From NCBI RefSeq assembly GCF_014490785.1, contig NZ_CP051488.1:1674001-1738000 (forward strand): 64,000 nucleotides of DNA, written 5' to 3'. Below are positions 1 through 9,108 of the stretch, in pieces. This DNA comes from Kosakonia sp. SMBL-WEM22 (GTDB taxonomy: Bacteria > Pseudomonadota > Gammaproteobacteria > Enterobacterales > Enterobacteriaceae). Made by a program: the position numbers and the translations under genes. How positions within the stretch are numbered: the first letter of the stretch is position 1; each line of letters begins with the position of its first letter. The notes beneath the pieces were generated by a model. That model was not told where the DNA came from. It did not search any database and saw only the letters and a list, made by a program, of their open reading frames with translations.

Positions 1-1192
1 GATGCAGGATCTGGGCATGAACTGCTACCGCTTTCAGATCGCCTGGAGCCGCGTTTGCCCTGAGGGTGACGGTGAATTCAATCAGGAGGGCATCGATTTT
101 TACGCGCGCTTTATTGACGGTCTGCTGGCGCGCGGCATTGAGCCGATGGTCTGCCTTTACCACTTCGATATGCCGCTGGCGCTGGCAGAAAAGTATAACG
201 GTTTTGTCGATCGCCACGTGCTGGACGCCTTTGTGCGCTATGGCCAGAAGATGATCGACTGCTTCGGCAGCAAGGTGAAGTACTGGCTCACCTTTAACGA
301 GCAGAATATCTACCATATGCCCGGCGCGTTTCAGGTTGGCGGCTACCTGAAGGGCGAAAAAACTCTGCGCGAGCTTTACCAGATTCAGCACCACGTGATG
401 ATGGCGCACGTGCTGCTGACGCACTATCTGCACGATACCCAGCCCGGCAAACTGATGGGCGGCATGCTCGCGCACCAGCTGATCTACCCGGCTACCTGCA
501 AACCGCGCGATATCTTCTGTGCCATGCAGTATGACGAATTCCTCAATCAGAACCTGCTGCGCGTCTACGCCGGGCAGGGCTACAGCCCGGCGGTGATGGC
601 GGTGGTGGAAAAAGAGGGCTTCGGCGATATCTACCGGGATGAGGATCTGGCGCAGATCGCGCGCGTCAAAAACGACTTTATGGCCTTCAGCTACTACGCC
701 AGCAAAACGCTGGATAGCGACGCCATTGGCACGGATACGCCGGTCAACTACTACCTGCACGAAGGTGACAAGCCTAACCCTTACCTTGAAGCGACGGAGT
801 GGGGCTGGCAGATCGATCCGCTCGGTTTTCGCGCCATCATTACCCGCTACTACAACGACTGGCGGCTGCCGGTCTTCCCGATTGAGAACGGCATCGGCGT
901 GATTGAGGAGTGGGACGGCGTCAACCCGATTGATGATGAGTACCGCATTGCCTATCACCGCGATCACCTGCAGGCGATGCAGGATGCGATGTTTGAAGAT
1001 GGCGCGCAGGTGATTGGCTATCTCGGCTGGGGACTTATCGACATTCTCAGCTCCCAGGGGGATATGCGTAAACGCTACGGCGTGGTCTACGTCAACCGCG
1101 ATAACCACGACCTGAAAGATATGCGACGCGTACCGAAAAAGAGCTACCGCTGGCTGCAACGGGTGATCCGTAGCAACGGGCGTGACCTGTAA
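1..1192 (+). CDS. 6-phospho-beta-glucosidase, GH1 (5' end outside window)
   Basis: Glycoside hydrolase family 1, expected to split phosphorylated beta-glucosides in the cytoplasm after PTS uptake. The 396 visible codons start inside the protein: GH1 phospho-glucosidases have about 460-480 residues, so roughly 70 N-terminal residues lie upstream. The acid/base glutamate is in TFNEQN (visible residue 100) and the nucleophile in PIENGIG (residue 295); both are intact. A PTS EIIC gene follows after 23 bp, so the two probably form one operon. Family and broad role are clear. The exact sugar (cellobiose, arbutin/salicin, other) cannot be read from the sequence. Confidence 0.9.
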   Translation, partial: MQDLGMNCYRFQIAWSRVCPEGDGEFNQEGIDFYARFIDGLLARGIEPMVCLYHFDMPLALAEKYNGFVDRHVLDAFVRYGQKMIDCFGSKVKYWLTFNEQNIYHMPGAFQVGGYLKGEKTLRELYQIQHHVMMAHVLLTHYLHDTQPGKLMGGMLAHQLIYPATCKPRDIFCAMQYDEFLNQNLLRVYAGQGYSPAVMAVVEKEGFGDIYRDEDLAQIARVKNDFMAFSYYASKTLDSDAIGTDTPVNYYLHEGDKPNPYLEATEWGWQIDPLGFRAIITRYYNDWRLPVFPIENGIGVIEEWDGVNPIDDEYRIAYHRDHLQAMQDAMFEDGAQVIGYLGWGLIDILSSQGDMRKRYGVVYVNRDNHDLKDMRRVPKKSYRWLQRVIRSNGRDL

Positions 1193-1215
1193 CGCAGTGA
1201 TAAGAGGGCAGCGCA

Positions 1216-2535
1216 ATGTCTGAGACAAAAATCACGCCGAAAATGCAGTTATTCGTCGATAAGTTCGTGGAGTTCTCCGCCCGCCTGGCAAATCAGGTGC
1301 ATCTGCGATCCCTGCGCGACGCGTTCGCGGCAGTGATGCCGATCTTCATCCTCGCCGGGCTGGCGGTACTGATCAATAACGTCATTTTCCCCTGGGTGCT
1401 GGAGGGGGAGACGCTGGCACGCTTTAAGGTGTGGGGCGAAGCGGTCATTAACGGCACGCTGAATATCGCGGCCCTGTTGATTGCGCCAATGACCGCCTGG
1501 TCGCTGGCGCGCAATAAGAACTTCGAAAACCCGGTCTCAGCGGTGGTCATTGCGATTGCCAGTTTTATCATCATGATGCCGATGCAGCTCGATGTGGTGC
1601 CGGTGGGAAGTAAAACGACGGTGAGCGTCGCGCAGATGCTGTCGTTTGCCAATATCGGCACCACCGGCATTTTCGCCGGAGTGATTATCGGCCTGCTCTC
1701 GACGGAGCTCTTTATCCGTGTCGCCAGCGTGAAGCGCTTCTCCATTTCGCTTGGCGACAATGTGCCGTCGGCGGTGGGGCAATCCTTCTCGGCGCTGATC
1801 CCGACCATCATCACCCTGTCGATCTTCGCGATGATGGCAGCGCTGCTGGCGAACCTGCTGCACACGGATTTGATCCATCTCATTACCACCCTGATCCAGC
1901 AGCCGCTGCGCCAGATCAACACCAGCCTGCCGGGCACGCTCTTTATCTACAGCTTCGGTAACTTCCTCTTTACGCTCGGTATTCACCAGACGGTGGTTAA
2001 CGGCGTGATCCTCGAACCGCTGCTACTCATTAACACTAATGAGAATATGCTGGCCTTCGCCAACGGTCAGCCGATCCCGCATATTATCAACAGCATTTTT
2101 GTGCCGACCTTCGGCATGATTGGCGGCACCGGCAGCACGCTGTCGCTACTGATCGCCATTTTTATCTTCGCTAGGCAGCAGTCGGCAAAGCAGGTGGCAC
2201 GGCTGGCCATTTCGCCGGGGCTGTTCAACATCAACGAACCGGTGATTTTCGGCCTGCCGATTGTCTTTAACCTGCCGCTGATGATCCCCTTTGTACTACT
2301 CCCGGCATTGGGCATCTGGTTCGCCTGGTTCTGCACGACGATGGGCTGGATGGCGCGCTGCGTGGTGATGATCCCGTGGACTACGCCGCCGATTTTAAGC
2401 GCCTGGCTGGCGACGGCGGGCGACTGGCGGGCGGTGGTGGTTCAGTTGATAATCATCATCTTTGGTGTATTCTTCTACCTGCCTTTCCTCAAAATTGCCG
2501 AGAGAGTGGCCTTAAGAAACAATGGGATAGACTAA
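1216..2535 (+). CDS. PTS EIIC permease, lactose/cellobiose (Lac) family
   Basis: Membrane component of a phosphotransferase system, moving a beta-glucoside-type sugar across the inner membrane while it is phosphorylated. The 439-aa protein is almost wholly hydrophobic with about ten predicted membrane segments and carries the family signature NEPVIFG near residue 340, which includes the substrate-binding glutamate. AGAGGGCAG lies just before the ATG. No EIIA or EIIB domain is fused or encoded downstream, so those subunits must be upstream of the window or elsewhere. The 23-bp gap from the GH1 gene and the GntR gene downstream suggest a small beta-glucoside operon. Confidence 0.9.
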   Translation: MSETKITPKMQLFVDKFVEFSARLANQVHLRSLRDAFAAVMPIFILAGLAVLINNVIFPWVLEGETLARFKVWGEAVINGTLNIAALLIAPMTAWSLARNKNFENPVSAVVIAIASFIIMMPMQLDVVPVGSKTTVSVAQMLSFANIGTTGIFAGVIIGLLSTELFIRVASVKRFSISLGDNVPSAVGQSFSALIPTIITLSIFAMMAALLANLLHTDLIHLITTLIQQPLRQINTSLPGTLFIYSFGNFLFTLGIHQTVVNGVILEPLLLINTNENMLAFANGQPIPHIINSIFVPTFGMIGGTGSTLSLLIAIFIFARQQSAKQVARLAISPGLFNINEPVIFGLPIVFNLPLMIPFVLLPALGIWFAWFCTTMGWMARCVVMIPWTTPPILSAWLATAGDWRAVVVQLIIIIFGVFFYLPFLKIAERVALRNNGID

Positions 2536-2551
2536 ATTACCGGGACGGGTC

Positions 2552-3268
2552 ATGGCGGCAAAATATATCACCATCGCGCGGGAAATTAAGCGGCGCATTC
2601 TTAGCCAGCAGTACCCTGCCAGCGCGCCGCTGCCGGACCAGTTCGCGCTGGCGGCGGAGTTTAATACCAGCCGCATGACCATCCAGCAGGCGATGCGTCA
2701 GCTAATTGTTGAGGGGCTGGTCTATACCCGCCAGGGGCAGGGTACCTTTATCCGCAAAAACTTCCTTCAGCTGTCGCGTTGGGATCTCCCGGGCAGCGAC
2801 TATTTTGGTGCCACCAAAACCTGGGAGAATGTCGGCGAAGTGACCAGCAAGATTGTGCGCTTCGATCTGCGTTTTGCCAGCGAAAAGGAGCAGGCTTCGC
2901 TGCTGGTGGGGCCGGATGAGCCGGTGTATGACTTTGTGCGCCTGCGTCTGCTGGAGGGGGAACCGGTGTCTTTGGAGTTCACGCTGATGCCGGTAAACCT
3001 GGTGCCGGGGCTTAACCGCAGCCATCTGGAAAGCTCGGTGTTTCGCTATGTGCAGGACGATCTGGCGCTAAAAATTATGGGGTCGTACCGCATTGTCCGT
3101 GCGCTGAAGCCCTGCGACGAGGATAAGCAGTACCTCAATTGTGACGAGACCGATCCGGTGCTGGAGGTGGAGCAGGTTATCTACCTGGAGGATGGCACGC
3201 CGCTGGAGTATGCCCATTGCCATTACCGCTACGATCACGGCGGGGTGATTGTGGTTAACCACGGATAA
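2552..3268 (+). CDS. GntR/HutC-family transcriptional regulator
   Basis: Cytoplasmic DNA-binding regulator of 238 aa. The N-terminal 70 residues form a GntR winged helix with the usual segment around TSRMTIQQAMRQL; the rest is a UTRA ligand-binding domain, ending in the typical strand pattern EYAHCHYRYD. It starts 16 bp after the EIIC gene behind GGGACGGG, so it is most likely co-transcribed and controls the operon in response to a phosphorylated sugar, as other UTRA regulators (TreR, BglR types) do. Target sites are not visible because the operon promoter lies outside the window. Confidence 0.88.
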   Translation: MAAKYITIAREIKRRILSQQYPASAPLPDQFALAAEFNTSRMTIQQAMRQLIVEGLVYTRQGQGTFIRKNFLQLSRWDLPGSDYFGATKTWENVGEVTSKIVRFDLRFASEKEQASLLVGPDEPVYDFVRLRLLEGEPVSLEFTLMPVNLVPGLNRSHLESSVFRYVQDDLALKIMGSYRIVRALKPCDEDKQYLNCDETDPVLEVEQVIYLEDGTPLEYAHCHYRYDHGGVIVVNHG

Positions 3269-3288
3269 ATAAGCGCCGCTTTTATTAT

Positions 3289-3442
3289 TGCCGGATGGCG
3301 GCTACGCCTTATCCGGCCTACGTCGTATGTTGCCGGTAACGGATTTTGTAGGCTCAATAAGGCAACCAACATAAAAAAAGCGGAGCCGACGCTCCGCTTT
3401 TTAAATCAGTTTTAGGCCGGATAAGCGAAGCGCCATCCGGCA
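3289..3442. repeat. Pair of REP elements flanking the ldtB terminator
   Basis: Two REP sequences in opposite orientation: one at 3289-3321 (GCCGGATGGCGGC...TTATCCGGCC) and its reverse at 3415-3442 (GGCCGGATAAGCG...CATCCGGC). They lie between the GntR gene and the convergent ldtB gene, a usual BIME location. Confidence 0.85.
3373..3403 (-). terminator. Terminator of ldtB, bidirectional
   Basis: Perfect 8-bp stem AGCGGAGC/GCTCCGCT with a 4-nt loop, with A7 on one side and a T-run on the other. It can stop ldtB transcription coming from the right and the GntR operon coming from the left. Confidence 0.85.
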
Positions 3443-3459
3443 TTCAAACCAACCGCCAA

Positions 3460-4380
3460 TCAGTTCAGACGTACCGGCATACCGGAACGGTTCTGGATCG
3501 CCTGGTCAACCACGCTTGAATCAACGTCTGCCTGGCTGGTCACCGCCTGCACCGCTTTGGTCAGCGCGATCGGCACGATTTCGCCGCCGGTAAACTGCGC
3601 TTCGGTGGTGGAGAGCGGGTTGTGAACTTCGATATAGCGGCTGCCATCCGGCTCGGTGGTCGCTTTTACCGGCTCATCAATAAACTGCACGCGAGTGCCG
3701 ACCGGCACGTTCTCGAACAGGAATTTGATGTCGTCGTTACGCAGACGCACGCAGCCGTGGCTGACGCGCAGGCCGATACCGAAGTTGGCGTTGGTGCCGT
3801 GGATCGCATACAGGCGGCCAATATAGAGTGCGTAGAGACCCATCGGGTTATCCGGGCCAGCCGGTACCACCGGCGGCAGCGGTTGACCCATTGCCTGATA
3901 CTCGGCGTGCATTTTTGCCGTCGGTGTCCAGGTCGGACCGGCTTTTTTACGCTCGACTTTGGTGGTCCAGGCAATCGGGGTATCTTTACCCAACTGACCG
4001 ATACCGATTGGCAGCACGATCACTGTGTTGGTGCCTTTCGGATAGTAGTAGAGGCGCATCTCCGCACTGTTAATCACAATCCCTTCATGAACGGTATCCG
4101 GCAGGATCAACTGCTGCGGAACGTTCATTACCGTGCCGCCTTTCGGCAGATAGGCGTCAATGCCCGGGTTAGCTTCCAGCATGTTGGAGAGACCCATCTG
4201 GTATTCAGCCGCAAAATATTCCAGCGGCTGGCTATTGCCTTCAGGAATGGTTACGACCTGGTTCTGACCGATCAGACGGCTGCCATCAGTCGGCAGCGGA
4301 TAAGTCACAGCAGACGCGCTATTGCAAAATCCCACGACAGCAAAGGCCGCCGCGAAGAGAGTTCTTAATTTCATATTCAT
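3460..4380 (-). CDS. ldtB: L,D-transpeptidase LdtB
   Basis: Periplasmic enzyme that links the Braun lipoprotein to meso-diaminopimelate of peptidoglycan. Start chosen at MNMKLRT (4380), which gives 306 aa, the length of the E. coli protein. A signal peptide covers about residues 1-24, a LysM-like region follows (about 45-95), then the YkuD catalytic domain with H194, H208 and nucleophile C210 in SHGCVRLRN. All catalytic residues are present. The ORF can be extended by 7 codons upstream, but that would spoil the signal peptide. Identity recognised from near-complete similarity to E. coli YbiS. Confidence 0.97.
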   Translation of the reverse strand: MNMKLRTLFAAAFAVVGFCNSASAVTYPLPTDGSRLIGQNQVVTIPEGNSQPLEYFAAEYQMGLSNMLEANPGIDAYLPKGGTVMNVPQQLILPDTVHEGIVINSAEMRLYYYPKGTNTVIVLPIGIGQLGKDTPIAWTTKVERKKAGPTWTPTAKMHAEYQAMGQPLPPVVPAGPDNPMGLYALYIGRLYAIHGTNANFGIGLRVSHGCVRLRNDDIKFLFENVPVGTRVQFIDEPVKATTEPDGSRYIEVHNPLSTTEAQFTGGEIVPIALTKAVQAVTSQADVDSSVVDQAIQNRSGMPVRLN

Positions 4381-4587
4381 GTTGTGCGAGATTATTGCCA
4401 CACTGGCCGTTGGGTTGAGAATGCAGGAAGCGCATTATATGTGCATTCCCCCGTCCAGGGAATTCAGATGTTGACGAAATCACACTTTTTTCCCGTTGTT
4501 TGCAGTGTAGCGGTCTGACAGCGGGCAAGAATCTAATTCGGAATTGTGGCATACTATGGCGTTTGTCACATATTTCAGGATATCGCC

Positions 4588-6180
4588 GTGTTAGTCACCA
4601 GCAACGTCACCATGCAGTTCGGCAGTAAGCCGCTGTTCGAAAACATTTCCGTCAAATTTGGCGGCGGCAACCGTTACGGCCTGATCGGCGCGAACGGGAG
4701 CGGTAAATCCACCTTTATGAAGATCCTCGGCGGCGACTTAGAGCCGTCGCTGGGCAACGTCTCTCTCGATCCCAATGAGCGCATCGGTAAGCTGCGCCAG
4801 GACCAGTTCGCCTTCGAAGCCTTCAGCGTGCTCGACACGGTGATCATGGGTCACGCCGAGCTGTGGGAAGTGAAGCAGGAGCGCGACCGCATTTACGGCC
4901 TTGCCGAGATGAGCGAAGAGGATGGCTATAAAGTGGCCGATCTCGAAGTGCTGTATGGCGAAATGGATGGCTACTCGGCGGAAGCGCGCGCGGGCGAACT
5001 GCTGCTCGGCGTCGGTATTCCGGTGGAGCAGCACTACGGCCCGATGAGCGAAGTCGCCCCCGGCTGGAAGCTGCGTGTGCTGTTGGCGCAGGCGCTGTTC
5101 GCTAACCCGGATATTCTGCTGCTCGATGAACCGACCAACAACCTGGACATCGACACCATTCGCTGGCTGGAGCAGGTGCTGAACGAGCGTGACAGCACCA
5201 TGATCATCATTTCGCACGACCGTCACTTCCTGAACATGGTCTGCACCCATATGGCCGATCTCGACTACGGCGAGCTGCGCGTCTATCCGGGCAACTACGA
5301 CGAATACATGACCGCCGCGACCCAGGCGCGCGAACGTCTGCTGGCGGATAACGCCAAGAAGAAAGCGCAGATTGCCGAGCTGCAATCCTTCGTCAGCCGC
5401 TTTAGCGCCAACGCCTCCAAATCGCGTCAGGCAACTTCTCGCGCCCGCCAGATCGATAAGATCAAGCTTGACGAGGTGAAAGCCTCCAGCCGTCAGAACC
5501 CGTTTATCCGCTTCGAGCAGGATAAGAAACTGTTCCGTAACGCGCTGGAAGTGGAGCAGCTTGCTAAAGGCTTCGATAACGGCCCGCTGTTTAAAAACTT
5601 CAACATGCTGATGGAAGTAGGCGAGAAGATCGCCATTCTTGGTACCAACGGCGTCGGTAAAACCACGCTGCTGAAAACGCTGGTCGGCGAGCTTACGCCG
5701 GATAACGGCACGGTAAAGTGGTCGGAAAACGCCCGCATCGGCTACTACGCGCAGGATCACGCAACGGATTTTGATAACGACCTGACGGTGTTTGACTGGA
5801 TGAGCCAGTGGAAACAGGAGGGCGACGACGAGCAGGCGGTGCGCGGTATTCTGGGTCGTCTGCTCTTCAGCCAGGACGATATCAAGAAACCGGCGAAGGT
5901 GCTCTCCGGCGGCGAGAAGGGGCGTATGCTCTTCGGCAAGCTGATGATGGAAAAACCGAATATTCTGGTGATGGACGAACCGACCAACCACCTGGATATG
6001 GAGTCGATCGAATCCCTGAACATGGCGCTGGAGATGTACCAGGGGACGCTGATTTTCGTCTCGCACGACCGTGAATTCGTCAGCTCCCTGGCAACCCGCG
6101 TGATTGAGCTTACGCCGCAGCGCGTGGTCGATTTCACCGGTAACTATGAAGATTATTTGCGTACCAAAGGTATCGAATAA
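4588..6180 (+). CDS. ybiT: ABC-F family ATPase YbiT
   Basis: Soluble tandem ABC ATPase of the ABC-F group; family members act on ribosomes rather than in transport, and the exact role of YbiT is not settled. GTG start at 4588 behind TCAGGA gives 530 aa as in E. coli. Two nucleotide-binding domains: Walker A GANGSGKST at residues 34-42 and GTNGVGKTT in the second, both with LLLDEPTNNLD / VMDEPTNHLD Walker B motifs. The first signature motif is degenerate (VAPGWKLRV in place of LSGGxxxR), as in E. coli YbiT; the second is LSGGEKGRM. A charged linker joins the halves. Confidence 0.97.
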   Translation: MLVTSNVTMQFGSKPLFENISVKFGGGNRYGLIGANGSGKSTFMKILGGDLEPSLGNVSLDPNERIGKLRQDQFAFEAFSVLDTVIMGHAELWEVKQERDRIYGLAEMSEEDGYKVADLEVLYGEMDGYSAEARAGELLLGVGIPVEQHYGPMSEVAPGWKLRVLLAQALFANPDILLLDEPTNNLDIDTIRWLEQVLNERDSTMIIISHDRHFLNMVCTHMADLDYGELRVYPGNYDEYMTAATQARERLLADNAKKKAQIAELQSFVSRFSANASKSRQATSRARQIDKIKLDEVKASSRQNPFIRFEQDKKLFRNALEVEQLAKGFDNGPLFKNFNMLMEVGEKIAILGTNGVGKTTLLKTLVGELTPDNGTVKWSENARIGYYAQDHATDFDNDLTVFDWMSQWKQEGDDEQAVRGILGRLLFSQDDIKKPAKVLSGGEKGRMLFGKLMMEKPNILVMDEPTNHLDMESIESLNMALEMYQGTLIFVSHDREFVSSLATRVIELTPQRVVDFTGNYEDYLRTKGIE

Positions 6181-6185
6181 ATTTA

Positions 6186-6299
6186 CCGTCGTCTTTCACG
6201 CCGCAGGTGCGTTGGCTGCACCTTCGTACCTCGGTCACTGACTTCAGTAAGCTCCCGGGGATACTCAGGTTTGCCGCCTTCCTGCAACGCGAAATACTT
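6186..6299. repeat. Intergenic long-hairpin repeat, copy 1
   Basis: About 114 bp that recurs at 14099-14206. Both copies begin with a TTTCA..GCAGGTGCGTTGGCT block and end with TTGCCGCCTTCCTGCAAC..GAAA, and the two ends are imperfectly complementary, so the RNA can fold into one long hairpin. Similar palindromic units are scattered in other enterobacterial genomes; I would compare it with the E. coli RSA type from memory only. It follows ybiT and may act as a transcript end. Confidence 0.6.
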
Positions 6300-6330
6300 T
6301 GGTAAATGCTGAGCAGATAAAGGAACGGAT

Positions 6331-6720
6331 TGCCGGATGGCGGCTTACGCCTTATCCGGCCTACAAAACCGCTCCGATCCCGTATGCCGGATAAGCGTTT
6401 ACGCGCCATCCGGCGGTGAGATGCATGCCAAATGCCGGATGGCGGCTTGCGCCTTATCCGGCCTACAAAACTGCTCCGATCCCGTAGGCCGGATAAGCGT
6501 TTACGCGCCATCCGGCGATGAGATGCATGCTAAATGCCGGATGGCGGCTTGCGCCTTATCCGGCCTACAAAACCGCTCCGATCCCGTATGCCGGATAAGC
6601 GTTTACGCGCCATCCGGCGGTGAGATGCATGCTAAATGCCGGATGGCGGCTTACGCCTTATCCGGCCTACAAAACCGCTCCGATCCCGTAGGCCGGATAA
6701 GCGTTTACGCGCCATCCGGC
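6331..6720. repeat. Tandem BIME array: four 102-bp units, eight REPs
   Basis: The unit begins at 6331, 6433, 6535 and 6637, an exact 102-bp period. Each unit has a REP (TGCCGGATGGCGGCTT...TTATCCGGCC), a spacer ACAAAA(C/T)..GCTCCGATCCCGTA, an inverted REP (GCCGGATAAGCG...CCATCCGGC) and a short linker GGTGAGATGCATGC. Units differ at only a few bases. An apparent open frame across it is an artefact of the repeat. Confidence 0.95.
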
Positions 6721-6726
6721 ATGTTT

Positions 6727-9093
6727 TTACCTGAATGACCACGCCGTTGCCGGCTCGCCGTTAATCACTAACCGGCGTTTTTCCCCGGCGGGGAGGGTGA
6801 CATTCAGCGTCTGCCAGGCCGGGCGGTAATCGCCGCGCGCGGTAACCTCAAGGTTAATGGTTTCGCTGTCGCACACCATCTCCCAGTTTAACCACAGCGC
6901 ATTGCCCTCTTTATAACCCCACGACTCACCATCATCCTCAAACAGCAGGCCGCTGGAGCGCCCGGTACCTTTCAGCGGGAAGAGTTGCAGTTCGCGGAAG
7001 GTATCGCTTTTCGCCTCTACATGACGAATGCGGTCGCTCAGCGGCAAACCGGCCCCGGCGCGTACCAGCAGCGGTAATTTTTCCAGCGGCGCATCCAGCG
7101 TCACCCACTGGCCTGGCGCATACCATGCCCCGGTATAAAAATCGTACCAGCCACTCTCATTGGCGGGCAGCCAAAGAGAACGCTCGCGCTGACCCGGCTC
7201 AACGACGCTGGCGACCAGCAGATCGCGGCCGAGCAGGAAGTCATCGCACTCCTCAAAGGTCTGCGCATCGTTTTCATGATCGAGGAAGGTCGGGCGCAGC
7301 ATCGGCTCGTCATCGGCATGCGCCTGCCACAGCAGGGTGTAGAGATAGGGCAACAGACGGTAGCGCAGCTCAATGGCGCTACGGATCGCCGGGGTCACCG
7401 CCGAGTACATCCACGGCTCGTTCACCGTCTGGTCATCATTCCATGAGTGGATGGTAAAACGCGGATGCATCACGCCGTTCTGCACCCAGCGTACAAACAG
7501 CTCGGCATCGGGTTTATCGCCGGAAAAGCCGCCGACATCGTGTCCAACGTTATAAAGCCCGGACAAACTCATTCCCAGCCCCATGCGGGTGTTGTAGCGC
7601 AGCGTCTGCCAGTTGGTGCGGTTATCGCCGCTCCATGTCTGCACATAGCGCTGCATCCCGGCACAGCCGGAGCGGGAGATGAGGTAAGGGCGTTTATCTG
7701 GCGCGAAACGCTGCTGTGCTTCCATCGAGGCGCGCATCATCAGGAGCGGCATCACCGGGCGAATATGTTTGATGGCGATCTCCTTACCAAAGCCGGCGCA
7801 GCGCGCTTCGCCATCCCACACTTCAAACTCATTATTGTCGTTCCAGGTGGAGTCGATACCCATCTCCAGCAGCTGCGTGGTGACGCCCTCCTGCCACCAG
7901 GCGATGGTCTGCGGGTTGGTGAAATCGAGATGCGAACCCTCGTCATCCCAGAAGCTGGAGCGCTCCGGCCCGGGGTTCTCCGAATCGCGAATAAACAGCC
8001 CTCTCTCTGCCACTTCGTGATAGCGCGGATGATCCTGCAACAGGCAGGGTTTGATATTGGCCGCCAGCTTCAGCCCGGCATCGTGAAACGCCTGGCTCAT
8101 CACCTTCGGCTGCGGCACTTTGTTGTAGTTCCAGTTAAAGACGTAGCGTTTGCCGTTGATCGAGGTGTAACCCGACGAGAGCTGGAACGAGTCGCAGGGG
8201 ATCGCATGCTCTTCACACAGGCGAATAAAGTTCATCAGCTGGTTTTGCGCATCCGGTGCATCGGTGTAGTGCATGGTCGAGCCGCTGTAGCCAAGGCTCC
8301 ACTTCGGCCCGAAGAGGGTTTTGCCCGTCAGGCGCACAAAGGCTTTCGTGACATCCAGCGCACGCGCACCGGTAAAAATGTAGTAATCGATATCGCCCGC
8401 TTCCGCCTGCCAGCGGCGATAGGCGGTGTGGTAGTTGTCGATCTCATTGCCGAGATCCAGCCAGCAGCTGCTGAGGTTGTCGTAAAACAGCCCGTAGCTG
8501 ACATCATCCCGGCGGGTGAGGGTAAAGGGCACGTGTTTATAGAGCGGGTCGGTGCTTGCTGCGTTGTAGCCCATTGCATCCAGGTTGCGCATCTCATAGC
8601 GCTGGCCGGTGCGTTGCAGGTTGCCCGCTTTCTCGCCGAGGCCGTAAAAACGCTCCTCCTTTTTACGGCTGAGGTAGTGCGCCACGCCGTCGCCGTGAGC
8701 ATTGATTTGATAAGCGCTGGTCGGGCGATCGCCTGCCAGCCACTGCCACTCGCCTGCGTCATTACGGTAGTGCCACTCCAGCCACAATGGCTGATGCACC
8801 GTTACGCGCAGTTGCTCGCTCTCAACGGTCAGCGTCTCCTGCTGCTGTTCGAGCGTCCACGCGGGCAGGCTAAAACCGCTCAGATCCTCGCGGCTGCGCC
8901 CCTCCCACGGCACATCCTCCTTTGGCGCGATGCTCCAGGTGCGTGCCAGCGCCAGCTCGCCCTTGCGCTTAATCAGCACGCGAAACAGGTTCGCTTCCAG
9001 CACATAGAGGCAGAGCGTATGTTGCCCATCGATCAATAGCTCAACGTGATGAGCGCTCTGTTTTTGTAACGTCCAGTTCTTCAGCGTTTTCAT
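6727..9093 (-). CDS. GH31 alpha-glycosidase
   Basis: Family 31 glycoside hydrolase, cytoplasmic by lack of a signal peptide; family members remove alpha-glucose, alpha-xylose or related residues from non-reducing ends. ATG at 9093 chosen because GGAAG lies 7 nt upstream; a TTG start 15 nt earlier is possible. 788 aa. An N-terminal beta-sandwich (about 1-260) precedes a TIM barrel with nucleophile D419 in TWNDNNE and acid/base D490 in WSGDN, followed by C-terminal beta domains. The MFS gene ends 15 bp upstream, so the two form an operon importing and splitting one sugar. Substrate unknown; NDNNE differs from the DMNE of typical alpha-glucosidases and xylosidases. Confidence 0.9.
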   Translation of the reverse strand: MKTLKNWTLQKQSAHHVELLIDGQHTLCLYVLEANLFRVLIKRKGELALARTWSIAPKEDVPWEGRSREDLSGFSLPAWTLEQQQETLTVESEQLRVTVHQPLWLEWHYRNDAGEWQWLAGDRPTSAYQINAHGDGVAHYLSRKKEERFYGLGEKAGNLQRTGQRYEMRNLDAMGYNAASTDPLYKHVPFTLTRRDDVSYGLFYDNLSSCWLDLGNEIDNYHTAYRRWQAEAGDIDYYIFTGARALDVTKAFVRLTGKTLFGPKWSLGYSGSTMHYTDAPDAQNQLMNFIRLCEEHAIPCDSFQLSSGYTSINGKRYVFNWNYNKVPQPKVMSQAFHDAGLKLAANIKPCLLQDHPRYHEVAERGLFIRDSENPGPERSSFWDDEGSHLDFTNPQTIAWWQEGVTTQLLEMGIDSTWNDNNEFEVWDGEARCAGFGKEIAIKHIRPVMPLLMMRASMEAQQRFAPDKRPYLISRSGCAGMQRYVQTWSGDNRTNWQTLRYNTRMGLGMSLSGLYNVGHDVGGFSGDKPDAELFVRWVQNGVMHPRFTIHSWNDDQTVNEPWMYSAVTPAIRSAIELRYRLLPYLYTLLWQAHADDEPMLRPTFLDHENDAQTFEECDDFLLGRDLLVASVVEPGQRERSLWLPANESGWYDFYTGAWYAPGQWVTLDAPLEKLPLLVRAGAGLPLSDRIRHVEAKSDTFRELQLFPLKGTGRSSGLLFEDDGESWGYKEGNALWLNWEMVCDSETINLEVTARGDYRPAWQTLNVTLPAGEKRRLVINGEPATAWSFR

Positions 9094-9108
9094 AGCAGAC
9101 TTCCACAA

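Noticed and set aside
4738..6066. 442-codon antisense frame over ybiT
   Set aside because: Shadow frame with histidine/arginine-rich composition; ybiT is intact on the other strand.
6331..6720. CRISPR-like array
   Set aside because: The units are contiguous 102-bp BIMEs with internal inverted REPs, spacers are not unique and no cas genes are present.
6337..6738. 133-codon open frame with repeating AYALSGLQNRSDPV-type peptide
   Set aside because: It is a translation of the 102-bp REP array; no ribosome site, and periodicity is fully explained by the DNA repeat (102 is divisible by 3).
7447..9039. 530-codon antisense frame over the GH31 gene
   Set aside because: Shadow of a GC-rich gene; the opposite strand encodes a full GH31 enzyme with catalytic motifs.
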